A stretch of 64,000 nucleotides of DNA from Pelodera strongyloides (GCA_036852015.1 JAANDG010000331.1:62001-126000); one strand, 5' to 3'; positions 1 through 12,300 are shown, counted from the first letter of the stretch. Notes: generated from the sequence alone by a model not told the origin. Translations and numbers: made by a program.

Positions 1-1006
1 CGGCGGGATCGCCACGACTGTCCTCCGCACTAACGTACGCAACGCGTTACCGTATCCCTGCAATCAGTAGATTGGCCTGTGTAACCACTCGTGTGCAATG
101 TAGCTTCACCAACAAATCGATTGTTTTTTTTTCATTCAAACCCAGAAATAACTAATTAATTTAACGGGAAATACGTGTGTGACTACTACATACACGTTCG
201 TTCGTTTTTTTTTGGAATTAACTAAAAAGTTCATGTTTTACTTTTGCTGATCACTAACTGGAGTCATACTAAAAAATACCTGGAACCTACTAATACGCCA
301 AGAAGTCTAACGTTGAAATTTCTTTAGCATTAATGCACCAAACTTCAAAGTGCAATCGGAAAAGGATTGTGATAGATATACTCGGTCGATGAGTTTTGAT
401 ACCATGTCCACTGTGACGACTAATATGGACAGAGAGTGCAGCACGCAGTCGGCATGCTCATCACAGGTACGGGGATTTACGCATTTACCTACATTTGGGT
501 AGGGGAGGGCCCAGTCTATTCAGAGGCCATATTCACCAATCCTATTCCCTTGGGGAAATATTCACCGTGGACAGAAAATAGTATACTAATGTGAGACACG
601 CAGAGAAAAAGACGGGGGTTCGCCATGGGGAATTGAGTGGTGAATATGGCCTCAGAACATTTGCGTGGTAAGCCCTATTATAGATGAATATGTTCTCCAT
701 AGATTGCGCAGCCACATAAAAATTCGCTTTCCTTTCATATTATTTCACAATTGCTCTAGCATTCGCATTGGCTAAACGTCTACGCAGTACTCGATCGAGT
801 AACTTCGACAAAACTTGCGCGATACAATTTTATGTTCGTAATAAATGTTATGTAACACAATACAATATAGCTGTGTTATATTTTCTATTATGCAATTCAA
901 CGCATAAAGATGAAGTTTAAAAAAAATTATCTTACCTATACCTTTTCAGAAAGACGTTTCATCTCTTGCGCGAACATTCAGCGCTCCCGCTTTAAATATC
1001 GATTGA
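1..1006 (+). CDS. 3' end of an unrecognised multi-exon gene (partial)
   Basis: Three exons fit together in phase: 1-34 (its 5' part is outside the window), 328-466 and 950-1006, ending in TGA at 1004-1006. The first donor is AAC|GTACGC, the second exon follows TTTCTTTAG and ends CAG|GTACGG, and the last follows CCTTTTCAG. The joined tail is about 76 residues, hydrophilic and rich in Ser and Thr (it includes RSMSFDTMSTVTTNMDREC and ends FSAPALNID). There is no hydrophobic stretch or recognisable domain, so this looks like a disordered cytoplasmic C-terminus. The family cannot be named from this part. The phase agreement across both introns is the main support. The 124-base-plus second intron holds a small MITE (524-652). 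Confidence 0.55.
524..652. mobile_element. MITE family D, copy 1 (AGGCC ends, CAG target duplication)
   Basis: Terminal inverted repeats begin AGGCCATATTCAC and end with its complement. The element is flanked by CAG at 521-523 and CAG at 653-655, a 3-bp target-site duplication. It has no coding capacity and lies in the last intron of the partial gene. A second copy at 3876-3995 is flanked by CTG on both sides. A 3-bp CWG duplication is known for some Harbinger-type elements, but the superfamily is an inference here. Confidence 0.7.
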
Positions 1007-1260
1007 TATAGTATAGTACTATGGAAAAGTCATCTCAAAGATGTGCAATATAAAACGTCCCGTAAAATGGCTGCCCACGGATAGCAATTTCTTATACTTA
1101 TAGATTTTCATGCTAATATACACTTGTAATAATCGTGTAATTCCTTGAATCTATCCCTTGATCCTAATTGTAAGATTTTTGTACATAGCAGTAGAACTTA
1201 CGCTTAAAACAGTTGACTACTTATCGTTTACTAATTTTAATTGTAATTGGCTTAGACTTA

Positions 1261-1303
1261 AGCCTAAGCCTAAGCCTAAACCTAAGCCTAAGCCTAAGCC
1301 TAA
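1261..1303 (-). repeat. Interstitial telomeric repeat (TTAGGC)n
   Basis: About seven head-to-tail copies of GCCTAA, the complement of TTAGGC, are present, with one variant unit (ACCTAA). TTAGGC is the telomere repeat of Caenorhabditis, Ascaris and other nematodes. The sequence continues as ordinary DNA on both sides, so this is an internal array and not a chromosome end. It is strong evidence for the lineage of the window. Confidence 0.9.
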
Positions 1304-1767
1304 TTTTTTCTTGTAATTGTCAGTGCGGCCAACATTTATCACTTGCGAGCATTACTAATCACGGATAATGAGTTTTCAGTTTTAGTTATTATGTATTTAA
1401 ATATATTTTCTATTTCAAGTACAGGGTTCGTTTTGCCAAGTTACCACATGTAAAGAGAACAACTTATGTTTCCGCGGGAAATTTGGCAAAACTGGGTACA
1501 ATAGTTTATATTCTCATTCTAGACGTTACTAATTTGTAAATTAATTTTTATTCTTTCATATTCCCTGAGCTTGGCATATATAATAAGTAGACCATTGTAC
1601 GTACATATCTGACATGTCATTAGTTTTTGTTTTCTTTCAAGCTTACAGCTTATCCATATTCATTCACGTTCATTCATGCCATATCCATATAAGTATTAGT
1701 CCTTCATACATTGGTCATTCAACGATTCTATCTCTTAAACGAATCTAACTTGTAAAATTTTACGAAT

Positions 1768-1935
1768 TTAAAGCGAAACGGCCGGTTTTTGAAACGCATC
1801 GAGTACTCCAGTATTCTTATGCAGCTTATGCAAATGAACGTAAATTAGAAGAAAAAATCGAGCTAAATTCGAGCAAATTAGCATAAGTACGTAAGAATTC
1901 AGTTGTCCACGATATGAACCGGCCGGTATTTTGCC
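1768..1935. mobile_element. MITE family A, copy 1
   Basis: The left end reads TTAAAGCGAAACGGCCGG followed by a conserved block TTTTTGAAACGCATCG, and the right end carries the inverted CCGGCCGGTATTTTGC. The interior has the AT-rich segment shared by other copies (GAGCAAATTAGCATAA). This is the most abundant MITE family in the window, with about ten copies. Intact copies are flanked by TTAA. The right end of this copy has decayed. Confidence 0.75.
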
Positions 1936-2783
1936 TTCTTGAAAATTTAAGTTGCCTAGCGATTGTCTAGTTGTGTTTTGCTTTTTTTTTGAGACTGATT
2001 TGTTCAGCATACAAAAAAAGAAGCTAACTTATAAGCTAAGCAATGGCTAGGCAACGAACTAATTGAAAGGCTCTTGGCTATACTCAATAACTCGTGTACA
2101 GGATCTGTGCGCGGTTCGGACTGATTTACAGTAATCAAACAAATGAAATTAAACTACCGAATTCGCATAATTCTTGTACACGGGCGAATCTGTGTCGGGT
2201 AATAGAGGTGCGGTTTTCAAAAAAAGTGACTTACTTATAAATTGTAGAGTTTATATATTGTATCACCGTAATGTTGTTGTGTTCAAATAAAAAGTTTCAT
2301 TTTTTTGCCTACTGGAAATAGTTGTTGCACTCTTGAAACTTCGTCACACGTCCGACAAGCGCAACTTGCGAAAAGAGGAGAGAATTTTGGACCAAACTTT
2401 TGCCAAAGTAGTGCCAATAGATGGGGTCGAGCAATTAGAACGAACCTGTCATAGTCATATTCATACATACCTATTTGTTTTGCATCTTGAAAAGAAAAAC
2501 ATGCGATTTGATTGTCTAGAGGGGCGCTTCCAAGTACTACAGATCCACGCGTGATGCTCTAACGATTTACCACAGTCACTGAACAAGGTATGTTTTCGGA
2601 AATATGATTTAGAGAGAAAAATCACATATTCAGCAGACAGATACCCTTAGACATTGTGCTCACAATTTTTTTATTTATTTATTTATTAAATACACCAAAA
2701 GGTGTGCATCCGAGGATGAAACACAAAGTACTTACAAGGTTCCTACAATAAAAAGGATCCCACTTTAGTATATGTGACCTTAT

Positions 2784-2873
2784 GATGGACTCTACGATGG
2801 ACTCTACGATGGACTCTACGATGGACTCTACGATGGACTCTACGATGGACTCTACGATGGACTCTACGATGGG
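2784..2873. repeat. 12-bp minisatellite
   Basis: About seven perfect copies of GATGGACTCTAC stand in tandem. The unit is a multiple of three, so the complement strand reads as a run of the tetrapeptide VESI inside a 138-codon open frame (2679-3095, minus). Nothing else supports that frame as a gene. A run of ATTT units just to the left (2666-2689), followed by AAATACACCAAAAGG, resembles the 3' tail of a minus-oriented LINE fragment. Confidence 0.8.
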
Positions 2874-3234
2874 CTTATGTACGCCCACATGCTTTTTTCC
2901 AATGATGCCGGTAATCGCTGGGATCTTCGTCAATCTCTTGAGGAAATAACTAACCGAGATTTGCTTATCGTGCAATGTGTTTTTCAGAGTAATATGCCTG
3001 AAGTCATCCTGTCTGCAAGCATATTCCACAAAACATTTTTTCCTCGATGCCTTAAAGGGCTGGGCATACAACTCTCGATATGCTCTGTAAACCACCGTAA
3101 CATAACAACTAAAGCATGATGGGTATCGTAATCCTGCAGGCCTGTTGGATTCATAATCGGTCTAACCAGGATTTCTTTTTTTTTTTCGTAGGTAAAAAGA
3201 GAAATATTTTGTTTGACGGTCTGTTCAAAAACCA

Positions 3235-3409
3235 TTAAAGCGAAATACCCGCCGGTTTTTGAAACGCATCGTGGACACCTTCTTTTTCATGTATCATTTG
3301 CAAATGAGCATAATTTAGCATAAAAAATAGACCCCAATTCGATCCCAATTAACATAAATACATAGGAATGCATGTTCTTGAGATGCGTTTCAAAAACCGT
3401 CTCGTTAAA
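3235..3409. mobile_element. MITE family A, copy 2
   Basis: The left end reads TTAAAGCGAAATACCCGCC, then the conserved TTTTTGAAACGCATCG block. The right end is the inverted, decayed CAAAAACCGTCTCGTTAAA. The interior resembles the other A copies. TTAA is recognisable at both ends. Confidence 0.7.
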
Positions 3410-3875
3410 TCAGAGGCATAGTTTTCCGCTCGTGAACTGATATGCCATGCTAACTTTCGGAGAGTATTACTTACCCTAACGTCCCTCCCTTAGAGTTAGA
3501 ATTCATGTATTTTTCTTGTATCACTCCGAGGTTTCACGCCTCCGTTATATTTCTTGTTTATGCATATAACACTCTAGTTCTTTGTATTTTCGAAATTTTC
3601 GAAAGACAAAAACAGGGCCACTTTGCTCTTCGAAAGTCGCTTGTGAAAATTGGGCACTATAGTAGATAACAATACACAATACGCCCTTATGACACATATA
3701 ATGGAACGGAGTGATGGTGGTGTTGTTTGGATAGAATTTCCCCAACAAACTTTACCAAACAGTAAACATTAGAAATGTATATAACATAAGGTGTGTGAGC
3801 CCATAGGTTGTAATCCGGAATTTGATAGATTGACCTGCCTTTGATAAACAAGGACCTTGATTAAACTCTAAACTG

Positions 3876-3995
3876 AGGCCATATCATATTCACCACTCAA
3901 TTCCCCATGGGAGTTCCCCGTCTCGTACATTAGAATGTGATTTTCTGTCCCCAGGGAGTATCTCCCTGAGGGAATTGAAGTTGTGAATATGGCCT
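3876..3995. mobile_element. MITE family D, copy 2 (CTG target duplication)
   Basis: The ends read AGGCCATATCATATTCACC and GTGAATATGGCCT. CTG at 3873-3875 and CTG at 3996-3998 form the target duplication. The internal sequence matches copy 1 in inverted order (CAATTCCCCATGGG and related blocks). Confidence 0.7.
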
Positions 3996-4510
3996 CTGGT
4001 GTAATGTGTAACTCGATTTTCACAGAAAGAGACGTCGTGGTAGGGCTTGCACTTGTTCCTGGATTTCGCCCACGGCCAATCAAAATACAACAATAGAAGG
4101 ACGCATTCGAGATTGACATTTTCCTTCACTTTTTTCTTTTCTTTTCCGGAAAATGTCCGTCTCGAATGCGCCCTTATTATTAGAAACGTTGAGTGCAAGT
4201 GTACCAAAGGAGGAACTATTACATCGGGATTGTGACCACTATATATAGGAGGCCCACATTTCTGCAGTTTTTGTATGGCCTTTGTTGTGGCCCAAACCCA
4301 TAGAGATCAGTGTGTGATTTAAAGATAGGCATAGCCATTCGCAATATGGACTTTTTGATAAATTAGCCGATTAATATAACTTTAGTTGCACTTTTTTCAT
4401 GCTTCACTTTACGTGTAGCATGAAAAACGATTCTTCTTCAGTACAGTAATTGTCATACGTGTTACGAAAACGGCGGAAATACTACAACATGCACAAAGCA
4501 CAGCACCACC

Positions 4511-5262
4511 TTAAAGGGAATATGTAGGCACTCAAAATGAGCAAAACAACTGCGAAACTAGAGTTTCCACACCAGACATGAATTTAAGTAGGCGACTGAA
4601 TATGTAAATTCGAATATTCTCATTTGCATGCAAATATGTCGCTGTTGCATGCTATATGCCGATGTATGCACACATATGCAAATTTTTTTGCTCCATCAGC
4701 ACTGCCGTGTAAGCCAGGGGGTCAAGCAACGCGTTTACTATGGAAAAGATGAACTTTGAAAATCATTTTCTTTTAAAGGGACAGGCCCATCAAAGTAAAC
4801 CTATATTTACGATATGTCCATAGTGACTATCAAACATTTTTATTACAATATATACAAACTAAATTTCACATTTATTTGCCATTGAAAACTTTTTTCCGAA
4901 GCGCTCTGCTCAAATGTATACCGTAGAGCCGCAAATATCCTTGTCGTCAATGCAAATTTATCTGAAATAATGCATTAAAATTTGCAATATATCTTTGAAA
5001 TCTGCAGTTTTATGGTATACATTGGCAGAGCGCATTGGAAAAAAGTTGTCTAGGGCGAATAATGGTGAAATTTAGTTTGTATATATTGTAATAAAAATGC
5101 TTGATAGTCATTATGAACGTATCGTAAATGTAGGTTTATTTTGATGGGCTTGTCCCTTTAAATGGGAAACTTTTAACAATTTTTGTTGTTGTTTCCTTAA
5201 TGAGGAACACACATTCTATTAATACAGCTTAACTTCAAAAAGGGCATACATATTCCCTTTAA
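4511..5262. mobile_element. MITE family C, copy 1, interrupted by a family B element
   Basis: The inverted ends are AGGGAATATGTAGGCAC at left and GCATACATATTCCCT at right, flanked by TTAA (4511-4514 and 5259-5262). A complete family B element (4777-5157) sits inside at a TTAA. The neighbouring copy 2 preserves the uninterrupted sequence, so the insertion is directly visible. Copy 1 also has about 105 bp of interior (around 4645-4750) that copy 2 lacks. Confidence 0.85.
4777..5157. mobile_element. Family B fold-back element with TTAA target duplication, copy 1
   Basis: The ends are AGGGACAGGCCCATCAAA and the complement TTTTGATGGGCTTGTCCCT, with TTAA on both sides (4773-4776, 5158-5161). Almost the whole element is one imperfect palindrome with arms of about 180 bp; internal landmarks such as GCGCTCTGC and ATATACAAACTAAATTTCA appear in both arms. 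It has no open frame. TTAA duplications are typical of piggyBac-type transposases, so a non-autonomous piggyBac derivative is the likely identity, inferred only from the target site. Confidence 0.85.
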
Positions 5263-5521
5263 AGGGAATATGTAGGCACTCAAAACGAGCAAAACAACTG
5301 CGAAACTAGAGTTTCCACACCAGACATGAATTTAAGTAGGCGACTGAATATGTAAATTCGAATATTCTCGTTTGCATGCAAATATGTCGCTGGTGAACTT
5401 TGAAAATCATTTTCTTTTAAATGGGAAACTTTTAACAATTTTTGTTGTTGTTTCTTTAATGAGGAATACACATTCTATTAATACAGCTTAACTTCAAAAA
5501 GGGCATACATATTCCCTTTAA
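5259..5521. mobile_element. MITE family C, copy 2, in tandem with copy 1
   Basis: It has the same ends as copy 1 (AGGGAATATGTAGGCAC and the inverted ATACATATTCCCT), flanked by TTAA at 5259-5262 and 5518-5521. The left TTAA is shared with copy 1, so the two elements stand head to tail on one target site. The site where copy 1 holds a family B element is intact here: TTTTCTTTTAAATGGGAAAC at 5411-5430. Confidence 0.85.
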
Positions 5522-7365
5522 ACAACCAAATCACAAAGCACGTCGAGCCAGCCTCCGCATCTATAAATCTATTCTTTGAGGAGGGGTGCAAGTGAACAAA
5601 ACTTTGGAGCAGCCAGTCGTTCTCGAACAAGCAAGTTCGAGTCCATAGATTCACAGGCTCTTGGGCTTGGAGAAGGTAGGAAACACAACATCCATCGTAA
5701 TCAACAAGGGTACACAACTCGTTGAGCCACCCCCTCCTCTGTAAACCTTTATTCTTTGAGGAGGGGGTGACAAAAAATTGGAGGCTCCGATGCTTGCTAG
5801 CACGATCTAGGCTTTCTCGAATTGCCAGGAACTAGCAGGTTGCGTCCCGGCTTCTCACCACGCTCGACAGTGTCCAGACGTGTCGGCTCTGTGTCCAGAA
5901 GGCTCAGCAGTGTCGGCCAGACGATCAGAACTGAACAGTGAAATGAGTTATTTACTATAAGCTGCAGCCATAAAGATAAAGGCACACAAAGTGCACCACG
6001 TTATATCAACCGAATCAGGAGAAACAATGCTTGGATGAGGTCCTATAGTGCTAGTGCAAGACGTCATGGATTTGGGAATCACGATTTACAAATCAGACAG
6101 ACTGTTCACTTAGGGTTAACCATCGGAATAGAGAAAGAGACTATTATACCTGCTTGCGTGTGAGATAAGGTGATCGTCGCAGCATAAGTGAAGGCACACA
6201 CGAAGATGATAACTCAGTCTTCAGCTAGTACGGTTACTCATTGTCCCAGTGCCTGGACATGAGGTATTACGGTAGCTCGTTTTCAGTCACTACCGTAGGA
6301 GCAAGAAGTGAAACCGACTCCGCACTCGAAACCTCAATAGTTTCTGCTCTGAAATAGAAAATCTTTAGAATGGGAGTGTGAACTGAGGTACTGAGAGAGA
6401 TAAGCAAATTAAAAGACAACACAGAGAAAATAAGCATGGAGAAAGAGAGAAACAAAGAGAAACACTCACTTTTCAACTGTTATCATCTGATTCATGGGTG
6501 ATCATGCATTGTTTAGTGCTTACGCCTTGCATAGCGAAGGCCCAGTGCAACGTAGATGACGAATAGACTAGTTATATGTCTAAGGTCATTGTCCATGTAA
6601 TCACACGAAGCTGCCGTAGTTCGAACCTGAAACCAAAAACTTTAGAATGTGGATTCGAATTCAAGCACCGAGAGAGAAAGGCAGAGAAACCGAGAAAAAT
6701 TTAGCGAGAGAGAGAGAAAGAGAGAGAGCGCCTGCCTACTTTTAATATTTTTCAGTTTCAAGGACGAAGAGGCAAATGTGAAGTGAGGAAGACTAGTCAA
6801 TTACAGTAGGCAAGTAGGCACACAAAGGCTGGGCACAAATCACTTCGGTGGACGAGTGGACGTCCAGTCGTGTAACTGGTGTAACTGATGAGGCCTGACG
6901 TTGTTGAAGTAGACAGTGGCTCCTCTGCTCCCCGACGAGCGAGTCATGGCCTCATGACCCTCGATTGTGGAGTCCAGACTATCCAGAGACACGACATCCT
7001 AAATGGTAAATTTAAATGTAGGGTTAGTTTTATTTTTGTTTTAGAAGTAGCGAGAGAGGTTGACAGGTACGACACACACTCGTTTACAATTCTGTAGAGT
7101 TCATGAATTTATCTTGAATTTATTCGGTATCTTATGACGTGACAAACCTTATGCCACCTTAATATGACACGTCCCACAGAGCGCAAAGGTAGTCCTGTCC
7201 TGTGTAGACGACGAGTGAAAGATAGGACGTCTTCAGACATTCATTCTGACTGTTGATCACTGTCCATGATCGTACCTCCTATCAGGGGTGCTTTGAAGTT
7301 TGAAGTGACAGAAGTTCCTAAACGAAACAATTTAGAATATGGGTGGGAATCCAAACAATAAACAC

Positions 7366-7415
7366 AGAGAAAGAGAGAGAGAGAGAGAGAAATAGAGAGA
7401 GAGAGAGAAATAGAT

Positions 7416-7460
<45 letters not shown>
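7366..7460. repeat. Purine-rich (GA)n simple repeat
   Basis: A long GAGA tract with occasional A and T interruptions. Similar but shorter tracts occur at 6660-6730, 19951-20032 and 33663-33690. Confidence 0.85.
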
Positions 7461-7462
<2 letters not shown>

Positions 7463-8546
7463 AAGGTAGAGGAACCGAGATAATTGTGTAGAGTGTGAGA
7501 CAGTACGAGACAGAAGCGGGAGAGATTTACATAATCTGTGATCGCGTCTTAAAATTCAAAACAACCTTGGTTCCAGATTGTGCTTATTCCGACAAGTGTC
7601 GCAAGACATTCAGGGGTTGGCATGTCCTCTGAGATCCGGGAGCGAGTTCCCGGAGCGAATTCCTCGACGTCTTGCTTTTCAGGCTCGGTTCAGAACGGGA
7701 AGTTCAGCCATCGACCGGCGTCCATTTACCACTGTGGCAGTATGCACGAACAGCGGGAACCTCGCAGGTTGGGAGAATTTATCTCTGTGTGTGTGTCTGA
7801 TTCGTGTCATCCCTCTCTTTCTCCCACCACCCACTTGGAGGCTGGGAGCTTCCCGGTGCATTCGTGCATACGGCCACTGATGTTCCGAAGTTGAAGCCTC
7901 CTAAAAAAGAGCAGAGACAAGAAAAAAGCTGCATAATGCAGAGAACATTGGTCAGCTGTTAACCAGCTTCTACAGACGCCTACGGCCTATTACCAAACTA
8001 GCTAATTACTTAACTAATAGACTAATTAAAGCCAAGTTTTCCCAAGAGTCGAGTCCATCAAAAATCAAAAAAGCATAGCGCAACCTAGTTCCCTAAGTAG
8101 ATCTCGCGCCCTAGCTGCTCTAAATCGCTCTCTCGGAGTCACCCGGTCAATTCGGAGAAGTTAGAGTGCGCGCCACGCGGGGCACGTAATAAAACGAGGG
8201 CACAATCGCTCTCTCGGAGTTAGGCCGGGCCGACCAATTGTGGTACCCATTTCAATACGCGATCTATTCAGGGCATTAGACCGCAGTTATACATTTTGAT
8301 TAGCGAAGCACTAGGCTCTTAGAAAAACTTCGAAAATTAAACGCGGGGTGTACTGTATCGCTAGCTATCTGAAGCTGAAGGCACTAAAAGCATACTGTAA
8401 GGGATATGATGGCAGTGAAGTTTGCTAAATATAGCTCATATGAAAACAGGATTCTTATTTTTTTTAAATCTTTCAAGCTCTCCAAAACAACTAGAGTCAA
8501 AAAAACTACAAGGAAATTAATAGCTAGTTATACTTGAAAAACTCAC

Positions 8547-8679
8547 CGAGGTGTCCATACTTCTCCAGCTTGAAGACGACGTGCTCGACTACGTGATGGA
8601 CGCTAGCTTTCATAGACATCGTGAAGTAGTTGTCCTCGACTCGCTGTAGTCGTAATCCTCTAATCCTCCATCCTTGCAG
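8547..8679 (-). other. Possible exon or exon remnant
   Basis: On the minus strand a frame is open from an upstream stop to a good donor (CACCTCG|GTGAGT at 8547/8546). It encodes a stretch containing VEDNYFTMSMKASVHHVVEH and ending KLEKYGHL. The codon choice is C-ending and GC-rich, unlike the surrounding AT-rich DNA. No clear acceptor lies upstream inside the open part, and no partner exon could be joined. It could be one surviving exon of a decayed gene in the repeat-like zone. Confidence 0.2.
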
Positions 8680-9186
8680 TTAACGCACGCTTCACACAAC
8701 CGCCCTAAATGGTAAATTTGTTTTAGTTTTCGGAATTACCCGTAATGGCGGGGATCGAGAGACAAGATACATATGTTGATTAGAAACATACAGTCATGGT
8801 GGTGGCTTCTACAAAGTGTCTTTCACTCACCCTATAATCTTCTGAACCGTGTTTCAAGAGGTAGTTACAGTGATCATCAAACTGTATGTTTTGGTGTTGG
8901 ACGCAGATTCCGTGCGAAGTGGACGACGAGTTCCAGCAAGTAGTCCCTGTAGAGATTTCAAGCGCTTTCATCACTTGCGTCGTTCAAGCCTCTCCAGGTA
9001 TGGCTCGTAGGCCATTTACCGGTGATACATCGAAGTCAGCTGAAAAGTTATAAGAGAAGAAAAAACCGTAGAATAGCAAGAAAATCAAAAGTACTAAACC
9101 CCATATCCATTGAATTTGTTTTAATTAATTAGTTAACTACATAACCAAAAACCCGTCACCATCCCAATTATGTAATAGCTAACACT

Positions 9187-9382
9187 GCAGTGCGGTACTC
9201 GCGCAGTGCGGTACTCACGAAGTGCGGTACTCGCGCAGTGCGGTACTCGCGCAGTGCGGTACTCACGCAGTGCGGTACTCACGCAGTGCGGTACTCGCGC
9301 ACTGCGGTACTCGCGCACTGCGGTACTCGCGCACTGCGGTACTCGCGCACCGCGGTACTCGCGCACTGCAGTACTCACGCAA
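9187..9382. repeat. 16-bp minisatellite
   Basis: About twelve tandem copies of GTGCGGTACTCGCGCA, varying mainly at the ACGC/GCGC positions and once at AAG. It is GC-rich and CpG-rich against AT-rich flanks. Open frames on both strands across it are produced by the repeat, not by a gene. Confidence 0.9.
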
Positions 9383-12300
9383 TGAAAATACTGCGGCATG
9401 AAAACGTAAATGAAATAATATGTGTGAGGATCGAGAGAAAGTGCCTATCAATGTGACAGGTTTTTTTTATGAAACCTTGCTATACATAAAACAAACCCAC
9501 CGCGGTTTCCGTCGTCCTTGTGCTGTCCTTGTGCTTTCCGTGGGAGTCCTCGCCGGCGAGCTCGGTGACAACGTCCTCGACCTGGTAGCCATGGACAAGC
9601 TGGACGACCTCGAGCTCGTAAAGTAGGTGTTAGATAAACTTGCAGCACTTGTCCTCGTCAAGCCAGAGTTATGGACCTCCATAGCGCAGTCCCGGGCACG
9701 AACTTCACAGACATGCTAAATGACAGGATACAGTACACGTAGCACAATGGTAAGTGTTCGAGTTTTCAGCCCAGTGATTCAACTCTTCACTGGAAGTAAC
9801 TACATACAGTAACCGTACAATTAGAGGCGAAGGTAAGTAGATACATGTGCAAAACAGCAAAGGTTCTATTACTGCAAAAGGTTAGCAATAGAAACGTGAA
9901 ATCCACAACCCGATAGCGATAGTACCAATTACCAATTATCGAATGTGATCGACACTTTCGGAAGAAAATTGTCAACAATGTAGAGTGTTTGGTAACTTAC
10001 ATTCCGTGGCGTTCTTGGTTGTCGTGTTCCAGTTGCGGGAGGAGGTAGGAGTCTCTCGGTGAGCCCAGGCACATTTAATTGCTCTTGCTCTAATTGCTTC
10101 AGCAAGGTAGATCACACAGTACCACTTCGTGAACTCGACCGCCTATATTTGAAAATTACATAAAGAAGAGTAAACAGTAACAAACAAAGCGTATCAATCA
10201 TTTAATGCTAGGAATAGGAGAAATGTAGATGGAATTTAGTACAGTATGACATTACATAATAGATATGAGTAAAGAGAAGATAGATAGGAAGCGCACCCGC
10301 ATAGTGTAGCTGTAGACAGGTGAACTGAACTGACTAGGCTGTCTAATCACACGTCAGCTTTCATATGTTAATTTTAATTTTCATGTCTCAGGAGTATGCT
10401 AATTTTTCGTGTTTTGGTGATGCGGTCGAAAAGCGTACATGAGAACATGAGGCACGGTGTGATACGTTTCAAGAGACCAATAAGAGAAACGGAAAATTGG
10501 GAGGGAGGTAAAAAAAAACAAGATAGTGGTACTGTACAGCAGCAATTATTAGTCCAGTGTACTAGAAATACACCCCTTTTCCCATGCACCCTTGAAAAAT
10601 TACCGCCCATTCAACTATCCGCGGGCAATTAGCTTCTGGGCAATTAGATTTTAAGCGCACAATTACAGTTCGCATCAGAACTATGATAAACACACATTTA
10701 CGTACAATTCGTGATTTTATTTTCTATGTCTTCGATACCGCGACCCCCTTTCTATTACTATAAGATATTCTTATCCGAATCTTTGAAGTACATGGGTGTT
10801 CCCCTAGGACATTGTACACAGAACGCATACACAAAACGATATGGCAATCTGAGCTACTCAGGCCAATTTACAGAAATAGAATGCACGGGACAATTCGGGA
10901 AAGGCTGAACTGTCGGGTGTGTCATTTTTTGTTGTTTTACATAAACATGTAGCGGCCACTTATTTGTATACTCTGATTTTTTTTGGTTGGGAAATGCTCG
11001 AAAGTGCCATTGAGAGCTGATCTACGGTCTACGGTCAAGTGCACCCAAATATGCATGTGTTTGATAAAAAAATGAAAATATTTTTATTGTATAGCAACAA
11101 TTGGCTTCTCAAATCTGGATTCGGGCTGTGCTTTCGATGGGCTCATTACTTAGCGATTTAACCAAACCCGTACACACATGTGTAGAAAATATTAGTGATA
11201 AACGATGAATAATTATGTGATTTTACTGGTCCGAGGCGTGTTACCATAGGCAATCGTTTAGGCTCTGCTTTGTGTAAACAAATTTTAATAGCGCTAAATG
11301 TCAACGTGCTTTAATTTCTGTTCTTTCCACGACAATTTAGTTTTCTTATTTCAGTTGGTATGGTCATAAACTGATCTGATCCACGTGATGTCCCATTGGC
11401 AGGGCACCCACCAAGCTATATTAATTGGCCACAGTTGGGCTTGGCCAGACGGACGTACTTCAAGAAGCCAATATCATAGTGACCAATGCGTGAGCGGTCA
11501 AAAAGGACCCTAGCAGAGATTTTGTATAGTTCTAATTCAATTTAGCAAACAAGCATTAGGCTGTGAATACGCAAAAGATAAGGGTACATAACATTTCGGT
11601 ATGGAAATAATTTTGGGTTTCCGAGCAATATATTAACGGTATCGGTTCGCTACAAATAAGCTATAAGCAGCAATATATCGGTTTTTTTATATTGTACAAC
11701 TGCATTACGTGAGCCTGAATTGTATGCAAATAACTTTAGAAAGCATAAGCATAAGTGCATAAGTCGTAGCCAGAAACGCGGTTAAGTTTCCAACAGGTGA
11801 AAAAGCGCATCTAGCCGTTATTTTTATTCCTCGTCAACTCATGGATGTACATCCACTCCGTAGCTTACCTTACCTTAGGCAGAGATATCTAAGGTATAAA
11901 ATGTTGTTAATATGTTAGATACCATGAAACATGAACTTTTCTTTATATCTCTCCATGAGTCTAGCTAAAGCAAATCGCAGTCTAACATAAATTTCTATTT
12001 CCGCCTCACATAAATCAGACCAAATTGATACGTTCGATCACTTTATCTGTCTGGCAGGGTATAATTTTGGATCACTTCCTATCAAAGACGACTATCAACA
12101 TATCAATAATGGAACCCAACATGGAAACAATTAATTAGACATCGATTGACGTGGATAAAAGAATCCAGCCGCGGGAAGAAGTTGAACTGTAAAGTCAAAG
12201 AAATAAAACTAAAACGGTAAAGATTCAACTCTCGACAAGTGCGGTTTTCAGTACACAACGCGGAGCTTCAAGGATCACTACAGAACCAACATTTGAAGTT

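Larger units (their letters stand above)
5530..10150. other. Decayed, GC-richer low-complexity zone with divergent repeated modules
   Basis: Related blocks recur at low identity. A block around TTTAGAATnnGGNNNGNNAnTC occurs at about 6360, 6640 and 7330, each followed by a GAGAGA-rich tract. GGCACACA blocks recur near 5972, 6190 and 6813. Two related segments around TTCTTTGAGGAGGGG lie at about 5570 and 5752. CTAAATGGTAAATTT occurs at about 6993 and 8706. This suggests old tandem duplications, or decayed exons of a duplicated gene. No frame runs through successive blocks, so no product is assigned. Confidence 0.35.

Noticed and set aside
2679..3095. 138-codon minus-strand frame with an LYR-like start (VYRAYRELYAQPF)
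   Set aside because: Half of it is the 12-bp minisatellite, and the N-terminal resemblance to LYR proteins is a single short motif without the rest of the domain.
7578..7894. Two overlapping plus-strand frames of about 100 codons
   Set aside because: They overlap in different frames with no splice edges, and the composition follows a locally GC-rich patch.
9133..9456. Long frames on both strands across the 16-bp repeat
   Set aside because: They are caused by a stop-free repeat unit.
9467..9682. Possible exon on either strand (GC-rich, C-ending codons)
   Set aside because: Both strands are open, but neither has a usable acceptor and donor pair, and the most codon-like frame hits a stop four codons upstream with no AG between.
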